From contig NC_070567.1 in NCBI RefSeq assembly GCF_026914185.1, forward strand, positions 4,056,001 to 4,120,000: a DNA stretch of 64,000 nucleotides. The letters are read 5' to 3'. This DNA is from Puccinia triticina. Taxonomy: Eukaryota; Basidiomycota; Pucciniomycetes; Pucciniales; Pucciniaceae. Of this stretch, positions 30,640 through 43,328 are shown piece by piece (within the stretch, counting starts at the first letter, position 1; each line of letters starts with the position of its first letter). Below the pieces are notes generated by a model. That model was given only the letters and a program-made list of their open reading frames with translations. It searched no databases and had not been told where the DNA came from. A program made the position numbers and the translations under genes.

Positions 30640-33581
30640 TTAAAGACCAGTCAACAACCTCTTTATCACTATAATATTTCTCTTTTATCCCGTTTACTAC
30701 ACCGCAATTCAAAATGCTGTTAGGATGAATATACTTCACAATCAGTGAAACATTAAAAACCGGATGCAGCTTTGGATATTCCTTCTCCACATCCAACTCA
30801 ACGGCATTAGAACCTACCATCCTTTTCACGCGAAAAGGCCCGATAAACCTGTAATCTAATTTGGAATTCAGACGCCTCGACTGAATGAATTTCCGCAGAA
30901 GTAAAACAAAATCTCCTTCATTATATACCGGCGCCGGCTTCTTACCTTCATTGTAATACAAGGCTTGTTTCTTCCGTGCCAACGACAAACATTCCATTGC
31001 TTTCTCCTGCGTTAATTGCAAATCAAGAATAAATTCGTCTAAATCCTTGCGCCCAAAAGATTCAGTCATAATATTGAACTTTGGATGATGACCGTAAGAA
31101 AAAAAGAAAGGAGAAACACCAAGACTCGCCGAATCTAAACTGTTTATGGAGAACTCCGCCATATCCAAACATTTATCCCAGTTGTCCTGATAATATGAAC
31201 AAAAATGACGTAAATAATCTTCTAAAACCTGATTCATCCGCTCAGTTTGCCCATCCGTCTGGGGATGATAAGCCGTAGACAACCCCGATTTGATATGCAA
31301 AGAAACCATTAGTGATTTCCAAAATTCACTCACAAAAATAGGCCCACAATCCGAAACAATCTTATCCGGCAAGCCATGCAATCTAAATATATGCTTCCTG
31401 AATAAATTTGCCAAAACTGCTGACGACGACGCCTCCTTACAAGGAATAAAATGCGTCAGCTTACTTAACAAGTCGATTACTACTAGGATGGAATCAAACC
31501 CCGCCTAACTCGGCAATTTCGTGATCATATCCATACCAATAGTGCTCCACGGTTTGGGTCCCGGCACCAGTGGAACCAATTCTCCATCCTTCGCTTGTCT
31601 ACGCGCCTTCACCCGCTGACAAGAATCGCAAGACTTGACGTAATCCGTAACTATTCGCGCCACCCCCGGCCAGGAAAACATGCGCGTCAGAATAGACAAT
31701 GTACAAGCCACACCCGGATGTCCTACCGTAGGGGCGTCGTGATACATCGCAATCAATTTCAACCTTAAAGATTCAGGAACTAAAATCCTGTCTTGATGAA
31801 ACAACAACCCGTCAACCTTTTTAACATCCCTGCCCAAAGAATCCTGATCCGTATAATGCCGCAAGAAATAATCAATCAATAACTGATTTGGCCGCTGAAA
31901 TGCTAAGTCATGAATACCATGAAACCCTACCACTTCACTCAGCGATAATTCCTCAAGTTGCTCCATAAGGACCATCTTGTCCACAATTGATTTAGCCTCA
32001 GGAATATCTGTTTGCAATCCTACAAAATCTTCCCGTCTGCTAGGACCATCGGCCGGATTCAACTTACCAGGAATATGATAAATTAACATATTAAAATTAT
32101 CCAATTTCAAAGCCCAACGAGCTTGTTTAGGGGACAAGTATTTAGCAGTCTTAAAATATAACAGATTCGAATGATCAGAGAAAATTTTTACTGGCTCTTC
32201 AGTACCCATCAACCATGCGCGCCACTCTTCGCAAGCTTCCACAATCGCCAATAATTCCAGATCAAAAATCATCCACAACCGTTCTCTTTCAGTTAGCTTT
32301 CTTGAAAAATAACTTACTGGCAAAAGTCTACCGTGATCATCCGGTTGACTCAACACCGTCGCAATTGCAAATCCTGAGCTATCAACATGAACATAACAAG
32401 GCTTGTTGAAATCAAAGTGCATCAATAGTGGTTCATTAATAAACAAAGATTTCAACCTTACGAAAGCTTTCACTGACTCCTCCGTCCTCCATCCAACAGA
32501 ATCACCCATATTACCCTTGGTCAACGAAGTTAAAGGCCCCGCTACGTCCAAAAACCCCGGTATAAACTTTCTGTAAAAATTAGTAAAACCTAAGAATTTC
32601 CGCAACTCCTTTAGATTAGACGGATACGGCCATTGATTAATATTATCTAGTTTCCTAACGTTCATCTTCAATCCCTGCTGAGTAATATCAAATCCCAAAA
32701 ATGTTACTGTATCACAAAAGAACTCACATTTATTCAATGAAGATTTCAAAGAGTATTCTCTTAGCTTGGCTAAAATTTTCTTCAGATCAGCCAAATGGGA
32801 TTCCTTATCACAAGAGAAAATCAAGATATCGTCAATATAAACAAAACAACAAACGTCTAAATACTCCCGCAAAACATGCTGTATAAATTGCTGGAATGTT
32901 GCCGGGGCATTAGCCAACCCAAACGGCATAACCTGATATTCATATAATCCCCAAGGCGTTTGGAAAGCGGTTTTCCATTTGTGTCCAGGCGCTACTCTCA
33001 AAAGATTAAAGGCAGCCTTCAGATCTACTTTTGACAAAAACTTACATCCATGTAGATTATTTAACAGGTGAGATATAACCAGCAACGGATAAGAATCCCT
33101 AACCGTCATACCATTCAATAACCTATAATCGACACAAGGCCAGTCCGCCTTACCATCCACCTTTACATAAAAGATGGGCGCTGCAGCTGGGGACGAAGAG
33201 ACTTTAATAAAACCCTTTTCCAAATTCTCATCAATGTATTTATTCAACGCATCTCTTTCACTTTTACTCAAATTGTAAATCTTACCGAAAGGAGGAGTAT
33301 AATTATCCTTAAGATTAATTTCACAATCAAATCCAACACAATGAGGAGGAAGAGATGCTAAACTGTCCGTAACAAACACATCAGAGAACTCTTTCAACAA
33401 AATGACACCCGGAGATTTGTCTATAGTAGAATTGAAAGAAATACAACCATTTATCACAATATCATTATTTCTTCCTCCAATGAACGTATTCGTATCCTTA
33501 AGCCAAGTGCTACCCAGAATAACCCGTGAAGAAGAAAGCCGAGTAACGTTCAACCGGACCCGCGACTCTAAAAATTTCCCA
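30640..33581 (-). pseudogene. Gypsy-D RT, RNase H and integrase
   Basis: From 33581 downwards: protease-RT linker (VILGSTWLKDTN), RT with MPFGLANAPATFQQF and catalytic CFVYIDDILIFS, RNase H with VHVDSSGFAIATVLSQ and the FSDHSNLLYF block, and the integrase zinc finger (HDAPTVGHPG ... CDSCQRVK). An in-frame TAG (31505-31507) falls inside the integrase core just after GMDMITKLPS. The same frame then continues with the rest of the core (IVSDCGPIFVS, YHPQTDGQTERMNQ) and the C-terminal domain to the MITE. The upstream end is the Helitron junction, not a start codon. Confidence 0.92.
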
Positions 33582-33600
33582 TCTATAATCTAAGTTTAAT

Positions 33601-34655
33601 AAAACCAATAACTCATGGTTTTTTGGTTCAAGGGTTTCCCCCTGCCTTTAAACAAAAAAAACCTAAGTTTTCAGTTTTTGTAGGGCTGGCGCAAATCCCG
33701 CTAACCAGTACCCTAAGCCCCCGTTGCCAATGACACTCCCCCGTGGCTTTAAAGTGCCCAGGTGGGGGAGCGTGAGGTACAAATCCACCCAAGCATGGTT
33801 CTATTTATACCCTCAACCCCTCCCCCCAACTCAATTGTTGGCGGACGCCGAGCTACATTCCTTGCTTTCTGCCCGATTTGTCCGACATCATATTGTCCTC
33901 CGCAAGCTGATTCAAATTTCGCCTTTTCCAGTCCAATGTTTTGGCCCCTTACTTCACCTGGGACACATTACAGGTTCTCACACAGACGTTTCAGACAAAT
34001 TTGGTTTAACACCTTCTTCTCACACTGATAGGTATTGGCAACCAGGCCCGTGGCGTAAGGGTCAATTTCTTCCGGCAAGGAACACCCGGTGTCAAGGCCA
34101 CAGAACTTCGCCATGTCAGCCCAGTTGGCAAAACCAGAGGCCTACAGCTTCCTCCCTACGTACTCAATATCAATCCATCAAACCCGTCTTGCCTTCATCG
34201 TTGTCCCTCTGGGCTCATCTGTACGTCTTTTTGCCCAGTTGATGTTCCACGCCACGCGTTCAGGTGAAGGCTGAAAACAAATTCAACTTTCTCCTATAGT
34301 TTCAGCCCTATCTCCCCCCCCCCCCCGCCCCCGCCGGGCATAATTATCGCCTGGTTCGCCTTCCACGATCACTATTGCCACACCCGCAACAATCACTCAA
34401 CAACTCAAATCAGGGTCTACATCAGGCCTCCAACCAGGGTCTACCTCAGCCACCCCGTAAACCTTCAACAAGGGTATCGCCTCCGGCTTACAGGTCTGTC
34501 CTATCTCTCACCTCCTTGTCCGCTAGCGGCTTCCCCCACTTCAAGCCTTATTTAAGACACTCCATTCGCCGCCTTCTGCCATCATTTCCCCCACCGAAAA
34601 AGAATCACTCATCCTCCTCCTCTTTTCCATTAAACCATACCTCCCATCAAAAACA
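33601..34655. other. Helitron 5' noncoding region
   Basis: About 1.05 kb between the 5' terminus and X1. It contains a C-rich run near 34314-34336 and pyrimidine-rich stretches. Open frames here are low-complexity without motifs. Probably promoter and leader of X1. Confidence 0.5.
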
Positions 34656-35861
34656 ATGTCCAATAATCACATCATTAATCATCCTGGGATTTTTTCCGGC
34701 CTATTTGAAGCCACCGCCAATGTAAGCCTATTAATCCTTTGTGATTGATCCAACCAAAGAATACACATTGACCCCCACCATGACTATACCTTGATGTAGT
34801 CCGTGGTAACCAGTATGGTCTTGTCTCGACAGCATCATTCTTTGCTTGCTCAGGGGTCGCCGACGAAAAGGAGATAGACTTCGAGGTAAAGCTCGTCGCC
34901 AATACCTCAATCAACAATACTCTTGACAAAGGCTATGTGTACTCCCTGACTGGCGGTCGCATCATAGCACTTAATGATGGCTTGACACCAATCATTACCT
35001 ATTCCCCCGATTCTCTCATCCGCGTCGGTAAAGCCTTGGATTTGTCCCTCAATACCAGCAAAAAGACGGGTGTGGTTGGGCTAGGATCTGTGATAGAGCA
35101 AAACAAAATCCCTAGCCCAAATCCTGACAAGGAGAGTCAACTCAAGGTTGTTGTATCTCACACCGATTGGGACCCCCAGGCAAGTTCTTTATGCTCCCCC
35201 CCATGTATAGCACAATACTAATGTCATCATTGTTTTCAGAACCAATGCCACCGGTCGTATTTGATCAAGTATATTGTCCCCGCAACCAAAAACATGGTCA
35301 AGACTCATTCCCTCTACGTGTTAGGGCGGGAAGTTTCGCTCGCTGGTAACTTAGTTGATTGGGATATCAAAAGGAAAATGCCCGTGGTTCTGGTAAGACA
35401 CACTTTCATTCGTTTTGCCCTTCTCAATCTCACAACGTCAACCCCTCCTATCAGGTCAGGGGAGTGAGCGTTACGAGCGGCCATCAAATTGGCAAGAACT
35501 CTCCTAAGAGCGGTCCTGGTCCATCAACCCCCGGCGGTCGTGGGCGGAAACTGTTAGTTCAAGGAAATTCTTGAATCAATTGAAACTTCAATACTGATCT
35601 TCTTGCGGTAGTCACCAATGGTCCAAAGACAGCGACGCCACGCAAACCCCAACACCAACACCATCCGGCTCCGGAACTCCAGGTTCTCAAGACACATCTT
35701 ACAAGGGTAAAGAAAAAGCGGTATCCAATGACGAATCAAACAATAACAAGTTGGAAGCGGGAGATGACGACAACAAAGATGAAACCCCAGCTCCAAAGAA
35801 ACGAGGGAGACCCCGTAAGGATATACTCAAAGATGCCGCAAAGCGACTTAAAAACCATTGA
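34656..35861 (+). CDS. Helitron accessory protein X1, five exons, AT-hook-like tail
   Basis: Predicted exons 34656-34721, 34814-35179, 35240-35392, 35455-35552 and 35612-35861; all junctions keep phase. Introns are 92, 60 (GC-AG, CAG|GCAAGT), 62 and 59 nt. The ~310-residue product has a strand-rich N-terminal domain (DKGYVYSLTGGRIIALNDG), a second domain shared with X2 and X3 (YLIKYIVPA ... LYVLGREVSLAGNL), a Ser/Pro/Gly linker and a charged tail with KKRGRPRKD, a typical AT-hook core for minor-groove DNA binding. The strand pattern suggests OB-like folds and single-strand DNA binding, which would suit rolling-circle transposition, but this is inference. The first exon and ATG are the least certain part. 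Confidence 0.68.
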
Positions 35862-36562
35862 CCTCAATTGGTAATACTTTTGAGCTGATCTCTTTTTCTA
35901 AATCTCCTCTCATGTAAACTTGTGTTTCGCGGAAAAGACTAAATGAAAAAAAAAATCTCTGAATAATTTAAAACACAACCTCCCCTTGTGCCATTGTGTG
36001 ATGCAGAGCGCCGTAGAGAGTTAGGAGGAGACGGATGACCAAGAGAATCAGATTAGTAATTGGTTGAAACTATATCGGCATAATTCTTATCGGAGAAGGT
36101 GAAAGTTTGCCTTGATAAACTTGTTTCATTTATTTAAAGGACGGTCAGATTCCGGATAGAGGAACCATCGCCAGCAATGGTTAAACTCAGGCTGACTACA
36201 AAGGACCGGCCTTTGACAAGTGGGCTGTGTGTCTCGGTCTCCATGGTAACCTTTGACAAACCATCATGCCATACAGAGAGCCCGTGCGCAAACCAAAGCT
36301 ACTTGGGCTCATGCCCCTCCCCAACCACGACTTCACAATCTCTCTTGTTTGTCTGTCAATTCCTCGCATGGAATTTCGCCTTAACCATCTAATTCTATTG
36401 AACTCGCACCTACTTCTTCCGTTCTTCTTCACAAGCTTTGTACTGCTGACAATGTCATTTAAATTCAAGGTTGTTTCCTTACAATCGCAGAATAATGAGA
36501 AGTATATCATGGAACATCCCCTACTTAGTCTCCCCCATCGCCTTGGCCTATGTAATGTTTGA
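35862..36562. other. Spacer between X1 and the Rep-helicase gene
   Basis: About 700 bp. Open frames occur on both strands but show no recognisable domain. The 5' end of the Rep-helicase transcript is probably here; its first exon could not be fixed. Confidence 0.45.
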
Positions 36563-39500
36563 TGTAGCGGGTGTTCCGCACTCCACTGGAAAGCCGAAGG
36601 AACCAAGCTCGACCAGAACAAACCCTTACACGACTTTACGATGTGCTGTCAAAAAAACCAGGTGACTCTTCCAATGATGCACGAGCTTGCCCCAGAGTTT
36701 CCACCCGTCTTGGAGAAATTATTTACTGGGGACAATGAACGTGAGACAACTCTTCTCACCAGTCTTCCACCACGCGCTGACTAACAAGTCTTACAGGTTC
36801 AAAAAATTTCCTTGCCTTGATCCGCATGTACAACAACTCCATAAGTTTTACTTCGCTTGGCGCGACGATTGACCCGTCAGTTCGCGGACCTTACGGTATT
36901 GATGTTTTCCGTATCTCCGGTGGGATCAGTCATCTCGTCCCAAGCGTTGAACCACTCAATTCAAAGGATCCTGGTTGGGCTCAGATATACGTCGTAGGGA
37001 ATGGTGGTATGGAAGAAACGCAGTTAAGGATGTCAAAAGCTAGCGGTCGGCAAAATGCTGGGGCCAAGTTCCGTCTTCGGGAAGATGTTGTCTCAGACTT
37101 AATGGTGCTAATGTACAAACGAAATCCTTACGCCGCCGTCTACAAAAATGCACGCGAAACCCTCAAGAATAATCCATCCAAAACCTTGGCCCTCACCACA
37201 ATCCACAAGCCTGGGGCCGACCAGAAGCGATACAACCTTCCTACCCCCGAAGACGTTGGAATCGTTGTTAGTGGGAGCGGACAATTTGACAAGAAAAGAC
37301 ATATTCGCTTGAAGCGGCAAGACGGCAAGTTTGAGTATATTTCAGACCTTCATTCGTCCTATTTTCCACTCCGCTACCCCATATTCTTTCCACTTGGGTC
37401 TCAGCAATGGGACAATGTTTACAGGTGTTCAACTGCTTGAGGTGAGTTATTTCACAATCATCACCATTCTGCTCGGTGGAGCTAAATTGACTTGAATTTT
37501 AGTTTCAAACCGAGCCGTAAGGTCATTGGAATGGTTTGCATTCCTTTTTTTCAGGCGCCCACGACGATTCTTGGCAATATTACTAGGTCGGACTCTTTTA
37601 CAAGAACTGGTGGTGGACATGTATGCATGCGTGGAGGGGTCGAGGCTACACTATATAGTCAAGAATCAACTTCGGCTGAAGGCCAGCCAGTATTCTGCTC
37701 TGATGAAGTCAATTGAAAATGGTGTCGAACCTGAAGGCAGAAAAGTAATCCTCCCTTCAAGCTTCATTGGAAGCCCAAGAGCAATGGGTCAACTTTATCA
37801 AGATGCGATGGCCATTGTTAGGAAGTTTGGGCCCCCATCTTTATTCATTACGATGACCGCAAACCCAAAATGGGAAGATATCATCAATGAAATAGGAGAA
37901 GATGCTTCAGCGGCCGACCACCCAACAATTGTGGCTCGGGTATGCCGGCTCAAGGTTAAAGCTCTCATGTCAGAATTGGTCGAAAACAACCGCCTCGGCA
38001 AAGTCATCGCATGGGTCTCCGTTATCGAATTTCAAAAACGGGGCCTTCCCCATCTCCATCTTATGGTGACGCTTGATGAGAAAGACAGGCCTGATACTCC
38101 GGATAAGATTGATCTAATTGTCAGCGCCGAAATACCCGACCCAGTCGAAGAACCAGAACTCCATGACATCGTTTCCAGGATGATGTTACATGGCCCTTGC
38201 AAAGGCCGTTCGTGTTGGAAGAAAGGCGCGAGCAGCTGTAGCTCCGGATTTCCAAAGCCCTTCTCTCCTAGGACAATCACCATCACCGAGGCTTATCCGG
38301 TTTACCGTCGCCGCGACTTGGGTCGCGTTATTCACAAGAACAAAACTACTTTTGACAACACTTCGGTCGTCCCTTTTAACAGGTACCTCAGTCTTATGTT
38401 TGACTGTCACGTCAATGTTGAGATACCTGTCGATACGACCGCCGTCAAGTACCTTTACAAGTATATTACAAAGGGGCATGATAGAGCATCAATCGAAATT
38501 GATTGCGGCGACGAGACGAAGGTTTTCCTTGATACCAGGTTCATCTCTACGCCTGAGGGTACAGGAATCTTCCGTTTAAATTTTACACTAGACCTGAATG
38601 CTAACTCATTTCCACAGCTGCTTGGCGCTTGTTTAAGTTTCCCTTGTCAGACAGATCCCCAGCGGTCACTCGACTTGCAATCCATGACGACGGCGAGCAG
38701 GTCATTTACTTCAAAGATGGCGGCGACATCGCCGATAAATTGAAACAGACCCCACCTGATGAGACGACCCTGACGGCTTTCTTCAAAGCAAACGCAAACG
38801 ACCTCATCGGTGCGAACGGCGTGAGGGCTAGGACTTTGTTTTACGAGCAGATGCCTGAGTATTTCACTTGGGACAAGACTAAGAAGATGTGGAAACCGCG
38901 AGAACACAAAACTTCCGCCATTGGTCGAGCCTTCTCTGTCTCCTTCAAGACAGGGGAGAAGTTTTACCTTCGAACTCTCTTAATGCATAAGAGAGGCCCA
39001 GTTTCTTTCGCCGATTTGAGGACAGTTGATGGAATCGTGGCCCCTAACTACCAAACGGCTTGCAACCTCTTGGGGCTTTTGGTTAACGACGTACTTTACG
39101 ACAAAGCCTTGAAAGAAGCATCAACTTACCGAACCGGCACCGAACTTCGTCATTTCTTTGCTCTCATGCTTGTGCATTCTAAACCCTCCGACCCAACCCT
39201 ACTTTATGGTAAAAACTGGGATCCAATGACCGACGACTTGATGCGACTGGACCGTAAAGATCGTAACGGTATTCTCCTCAGCTCTTCTAGAAGGCGCGTA
39301 TTCGGCCTCTTCAAACTTCAGGAAGTCCTCGAAGCAATGGACTCTTCCTTGACACAAGCCGGAATCCTTTTATCACAAGGTGATTTAAGAAAAATGAAAC
39401 AATTCCAACCTGAGCCCGGAGAATCAGAATCTCTCGCGAGTATTTTCATCAGGTTGGAACACTCGAGGTCGCTTTTCAACGCGGAGCAGGAAACCTTTTT

Positions 39501-40911
39501 CTCAACAATCAAACAATCATTAGAAAATAATCGGTCGCAAGCTTTTTACCTTGATGGTCCCGGCGGAACCGGGAAGACTTTTTTGCTCAACTCAATCCTT
39601 GACCTCTGCAAATCTTCACGCAAGAAGTCAGTTGTCGTCGCCTCGTCCGGGGTTGCTGCTCTTTTGCTTAAAGGTGGCCAGACGGCGCACTCGGCGTTCA
39701 GCATACCTATTGAGTTGATGCCCGAGATTGAGTGCAACTTCGAGCCACAGCACAAGCTGGGAGTAGAGCTAGCTCGTGTTGACCTTATCATCTGGGACGA
39801 AATAGTCACAATCCACAAACACGCGATTGAGGCGGTCAACAGGTCACTTCAAAGGTGCTGTAAATCTTCGAGGCCATTTGGAGGAAAATTGGTAATATTT
39901 TCTGGCAACTTTCGACAAATTCTACCCGTAGTCAAGTTTGATGAATATCCCCCTTCCTACGACGCGACATTGAAATCTTCACCCCTTTGGCAGGAGATAC
40001 GGACCTTTAAGCTCACCAGAAACATGAGGATTGCGGCGGGAACCGATGGGTCAGAAGAAGCAAGGCAGAACTCAGATTTTGCTGCATCTCTTCTCCGCTT
40101 GGGAGAAGGAGCAGGACAGACCGAAGATTACCACATTATAAAGATGCCAGAAGTCGCGCAATTGTCAACCAAGAATGAAGAGACTGCAAATAACAAGCTG
40201 ATTGACTTCGTATACGGCGATTTATCTACACCACCCCCAAACAACCTCAGCCGCGACGTGAATTATCTCTCCGAGCGTTGTGTCTTGGCTCCGCTCAATG
40301 CTGATGTAAAAAAGTTGAACAGAGAAGTAATGATCCGGTTAAATACGGAATTGGTTGAATGCCGATCCATCGATTATCCCGATCCTGACGGTGTCGACAG
40401 CCTTCCTGAAGAAGTACTCAACAAACTCGATGTCCCAAGCTTCCCTCAGCACCTCCTCGAGTTGAAAGTTGGGATGCCCATAATGGTTATCAGGAACATG
40501 GACATAGCAAAAGGCCTCTGCAACGGAACCCGAATGATATTAACACGGATTGGTCAAGGCTCAATAGATGGGACACTTATGTCGGGTCCTTTCGCAGGAG
40601 AGTCGAGAACTTTGCCGAAGATAAAACTTCATCATGCCGGAAGTAAGAAGTCGGGGTTGAGTTTTTATCGGCACCAATTTCCTATCACTCCTGCCTATGT
40701 GATGTCCATAAACAAGTCACAAGGCCAAACCCTCAAGCGTGTTGGCATCATGTTGAAGAATTCTTGCTTCGCCCATGGCCAACTTTATGTGGCGCACTCC
40801 CGCGTCACCCAGAAGAATAATTTGCTCATTGTCAAGCTCAACGAGAAGAGTGGCTTAATTAACGTTGTTCATAAGGCTATTTTTGGTGAGAAGATCTTTT
40901 TTCATGCGTAG
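36563..40911 (+). CDS. Helitron Rep-helicase (RepHel)
   Basis: Predicted exons 36563-36740, 36797-37441, 37503-38558 and 38618-40911 (introns 56, 61 and 59 nt, with CTGAC/CTAAC-type branch sites); about 1390 codons, a usual RepHel length. N-terminal Cys motif CSGCSALHW ... MCCQKNQVTLP. Rep nuclease with HUH motif GLPHLHLMV (~38055) and two-tyrosine motif VKYLYKYITKG (~38447). PIF1-type helicase with Walker A GPGGTGKTF (~39555), Walker B IIWDE (~39790) and late motifs SINKSQGQTLKR and VAHSRVT. It nicks, unwinds and rejoins DNA during rolling-circle transposition. A TGA at 37438-37440 lies just before the second intron; a 130-nt intron (37425-37554) would avoid it in phase at the cost of about 16 conserved-looking residues. 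The N-terminal start is unresolved. Confidence 0.85.
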
Positions 40912-41521
40912 TGTCAAACATGTCAAATGTTGATGTATAAGAGGTCATAGGTTTATCACGTCCCCAGGCTACAACCTCCACGCAATAATGACGCTTTGAA
41001 CTGTTGTTCATGTATTAGGAGTCGTACATTTAACACACCCCCGGGTAGTGTTCACAATAAGAGTCACGCTCTATTTTCTTCATTTTGCACTTTGAATTTG
41101 AGTATTGTTTTTGTTCCATCGAGATAGCAATTCCTTTCACACATGAAAACTTCTTGCTTCAAGGTGTAAAAATATGTTGGGCTGAAAACTTTCCACAGAC
41201 TCCGTTAGCTCTTCTTCTTCTCACAAATGACCTAGCTTGCAAAGATAAATGGTACACTCGTATTCTTCCTGTCAGTTTAGTTATCACAAGTGGGAAAATA
41301 CAAGGTTCCTATTGACTCCCAATGTTTCAACAGATTATGTCAAGCGAATCCAAGAATCTTACAACATCCACTAGAAAAAAACTTTTTGATGATTGAATCA
41401 CATTCAAAATGATGTCTTATTTTACTAAGCAAAGGTTGCAGACTCAATGTTAACAAATTTCAACTTCAAGAGAAACAAGTTGATCCCTATGCATTCCCCG
41501 CAATTTACCAAAAGATAAAAG
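40912..41521. other. Spacer between converging RepHel and X2
   Basis: About 610 bp of AT-rich sequence between the two stop codons. Nothing recognised beyond probable 3' untranslated regions. Confidence 0.5.
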
Positions 41522-42409
41522 TCAAATTTCGTATTCTGAAGAGCTCGGCAAAAACTCTGATCTCTGAAGCTGAATCTCTGCGAAGTTCACGGTCGCACGG
41601 TTCACCTAGCAAGAGATCGAATTGAGAATGTTTTCCCGAGGTGTAGAAGATTAGTCAGGCAGTGTCTGCTCACTTCAATGATCATTCGACCGCATGACTT
41701 GGCAAAGCCATCCAACTTCCCCTTGTATGATATCTTGCTCCCGACATACAACGTTGTGTCTTTGGGAACTTTACAATACTTCCACCCCAAAAGGCAGTGT
41801 ACGCGCATGACGCCCCCAAATCGTTCCTGTGGATGTTTTGTCAGGACTTTTTGGCAGAACATGTCGGGTGATAAACAAATGGTGATTACTTGCCTCCGCC
41901 AGGTGTTCTACAGTCACGTCGAGGAGGTCTTCCTCATCACCATCGCCAATTTTGATAACACGGACTGTCTTGACTGATCCAACGCCTGAGACCCGAACCC
42001 GCTTAAAATCTACGTAGCGCGTGCCCAAGTAAGACATCCTTTGGTCTCCAGGCACCCACGTAAACTTTGGAACTCCCAAAGAATCACAGCCAGTGATTTG
42101 ACCTTTGACTGCGTACGTTTTGCCTTTTTCCAACTGGGTGTCTGAGTCGTCGGAAGTTTTGAGGATAACGGGAAGAAGGCTCTGTCCATCATTCCAAGCT
42201 CCGGTTGAACAAGCATATGTCCTCGTCGCAAGAGGTGTAAGACCATCAGGGAGCCTTAGGAATTGCAAAGCCTGGGGAGAAATCAGTATGAGCGCTTGAC
42301 TTAGCCAGCAGCATGGAAGACTCACCTCTCCAACTGAGATGAACTTCCCAAAGAAGCGGAGTTGGGTATCGTCATTGAAAGAGGGGCAATTCGGGTCTAC
42401 AAGAAGCAT
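41522..42409 (-). CDS. Helitron accessory protein X2, four exons
   Basis: Minus strand, predicted exons 42409-42326, 42271-41894, 41826-41674 and 41605-41522, all in phase. Introns are 54 nt (GTGAGT...CCCCAG), 67 nt (GC-AG, GAG|GCAAGT) and 68 nt (GTGAGC...GCTAG). The ~233-residue product holds GKTYAVKGQITG and VRVSGVGSVKTVRVI, both strand-rich, and the shared block LYVGSKISYKGKLDGF. The GC-AG intron and the following intron sit at the same places as in X1. No AT-hook tail. The family is unrecognised; an OB-like single-strand DNA-binding role is a guess from strand pattern and Helitron context. Confidence 0.68.
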
Positions 42410-43328
42410 TGCGACGCGGGAGTGGAAAACTTTAATTTTTCTGGAGTGGTGTATTATGGTCGCTTGATGACAATGTGGTGGGCACTGGGAACCTTGTAAT
42501 AAAGCGTTGACTTTATACGCAAGATTGAGGAAGGTATGCCATTAATCAATTGAAGCAATTTTGCTCTTTGGAGTTGAACCCCGAAGAAATAGCAGATATT
42601 AAGGCCTCAAATTGGAATTACTGTCATTGAAGACCCTTGATGGAATCTCCGTGACAATTTTATTTGGAGAAAGGGCTTCAATTATCGCACAGAACTCGTT
42701 GTTGAGCAACTAGCTGGTAGGATCTAGAGACCGAGGTGAAGTAAATAATGAAGTTCCGCCCTCGGAAAGAGCTGTATGTATATTCTTCGCGTTACCCCTC
42801 ACGGGTCTATGTCGCTGGTTACAACACCCATCAAGGCCTCGACACCTTGGTAGCGGCTTGAGTTTGTTTTATTTCCTCAACGCCTCGGCAATAGTGATGA
42901 GTATGATTGAGGATAATAGCCAGGGTTCAGATTAGCCCTGGGGAATCACGTAAAAAGTATTTGTGTCGGGACGGGTTCAGGGGTTAAATTGAAAACATTA
43001 GTTTTATTCTTGATGACGGCTTGAATAAGTTCAAACTGTTGCAAGGGTAGACCTTTGCGTACGGTTTGTGCGCCCAGAGGGACTAAAAAGGGGCCATAAG
43101 GGTCTTCTCAGTGTAAAGCGTTCAATATGACCCGCAGAAGGTATATCCTGTGCGGAATTCGCATATAAAACATCAAATGGGACTGAGTGTTAGCAGAAAC
43201 TCCAAATCGTTCAATACGTGAACTCAAACAATGCTCACCATCAGACGTCTCGGGAATTCTTCTTGGTTCAATGTTGCAGGTGTTTTTGCCGTAACGCACA
43301 CGGTAATTAATTTCAAATTAATTAATCT
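42410..43328. other. Divergent spacer between X2 and X3
   Basis: About 920 bp between the X2 start and the first firm X3 exon. It probably holds both promoters and the missing X3 5' exon. A 63-codon minus-strand frame (43108-43299) shows no motif. Confidence 0.45.

Noticed and set aside
33724..34242. 172-codon ORF in the Helitron 5' region
   Set aside because: Low-complexity Pro/Ser-rich translation with no conserved motif and no splice context; left as noncoding.
43108..43299. Small minus-strand ORF upstream of X3
   Set aside because: No similarity to X-family exons and no plausible splice partners found.
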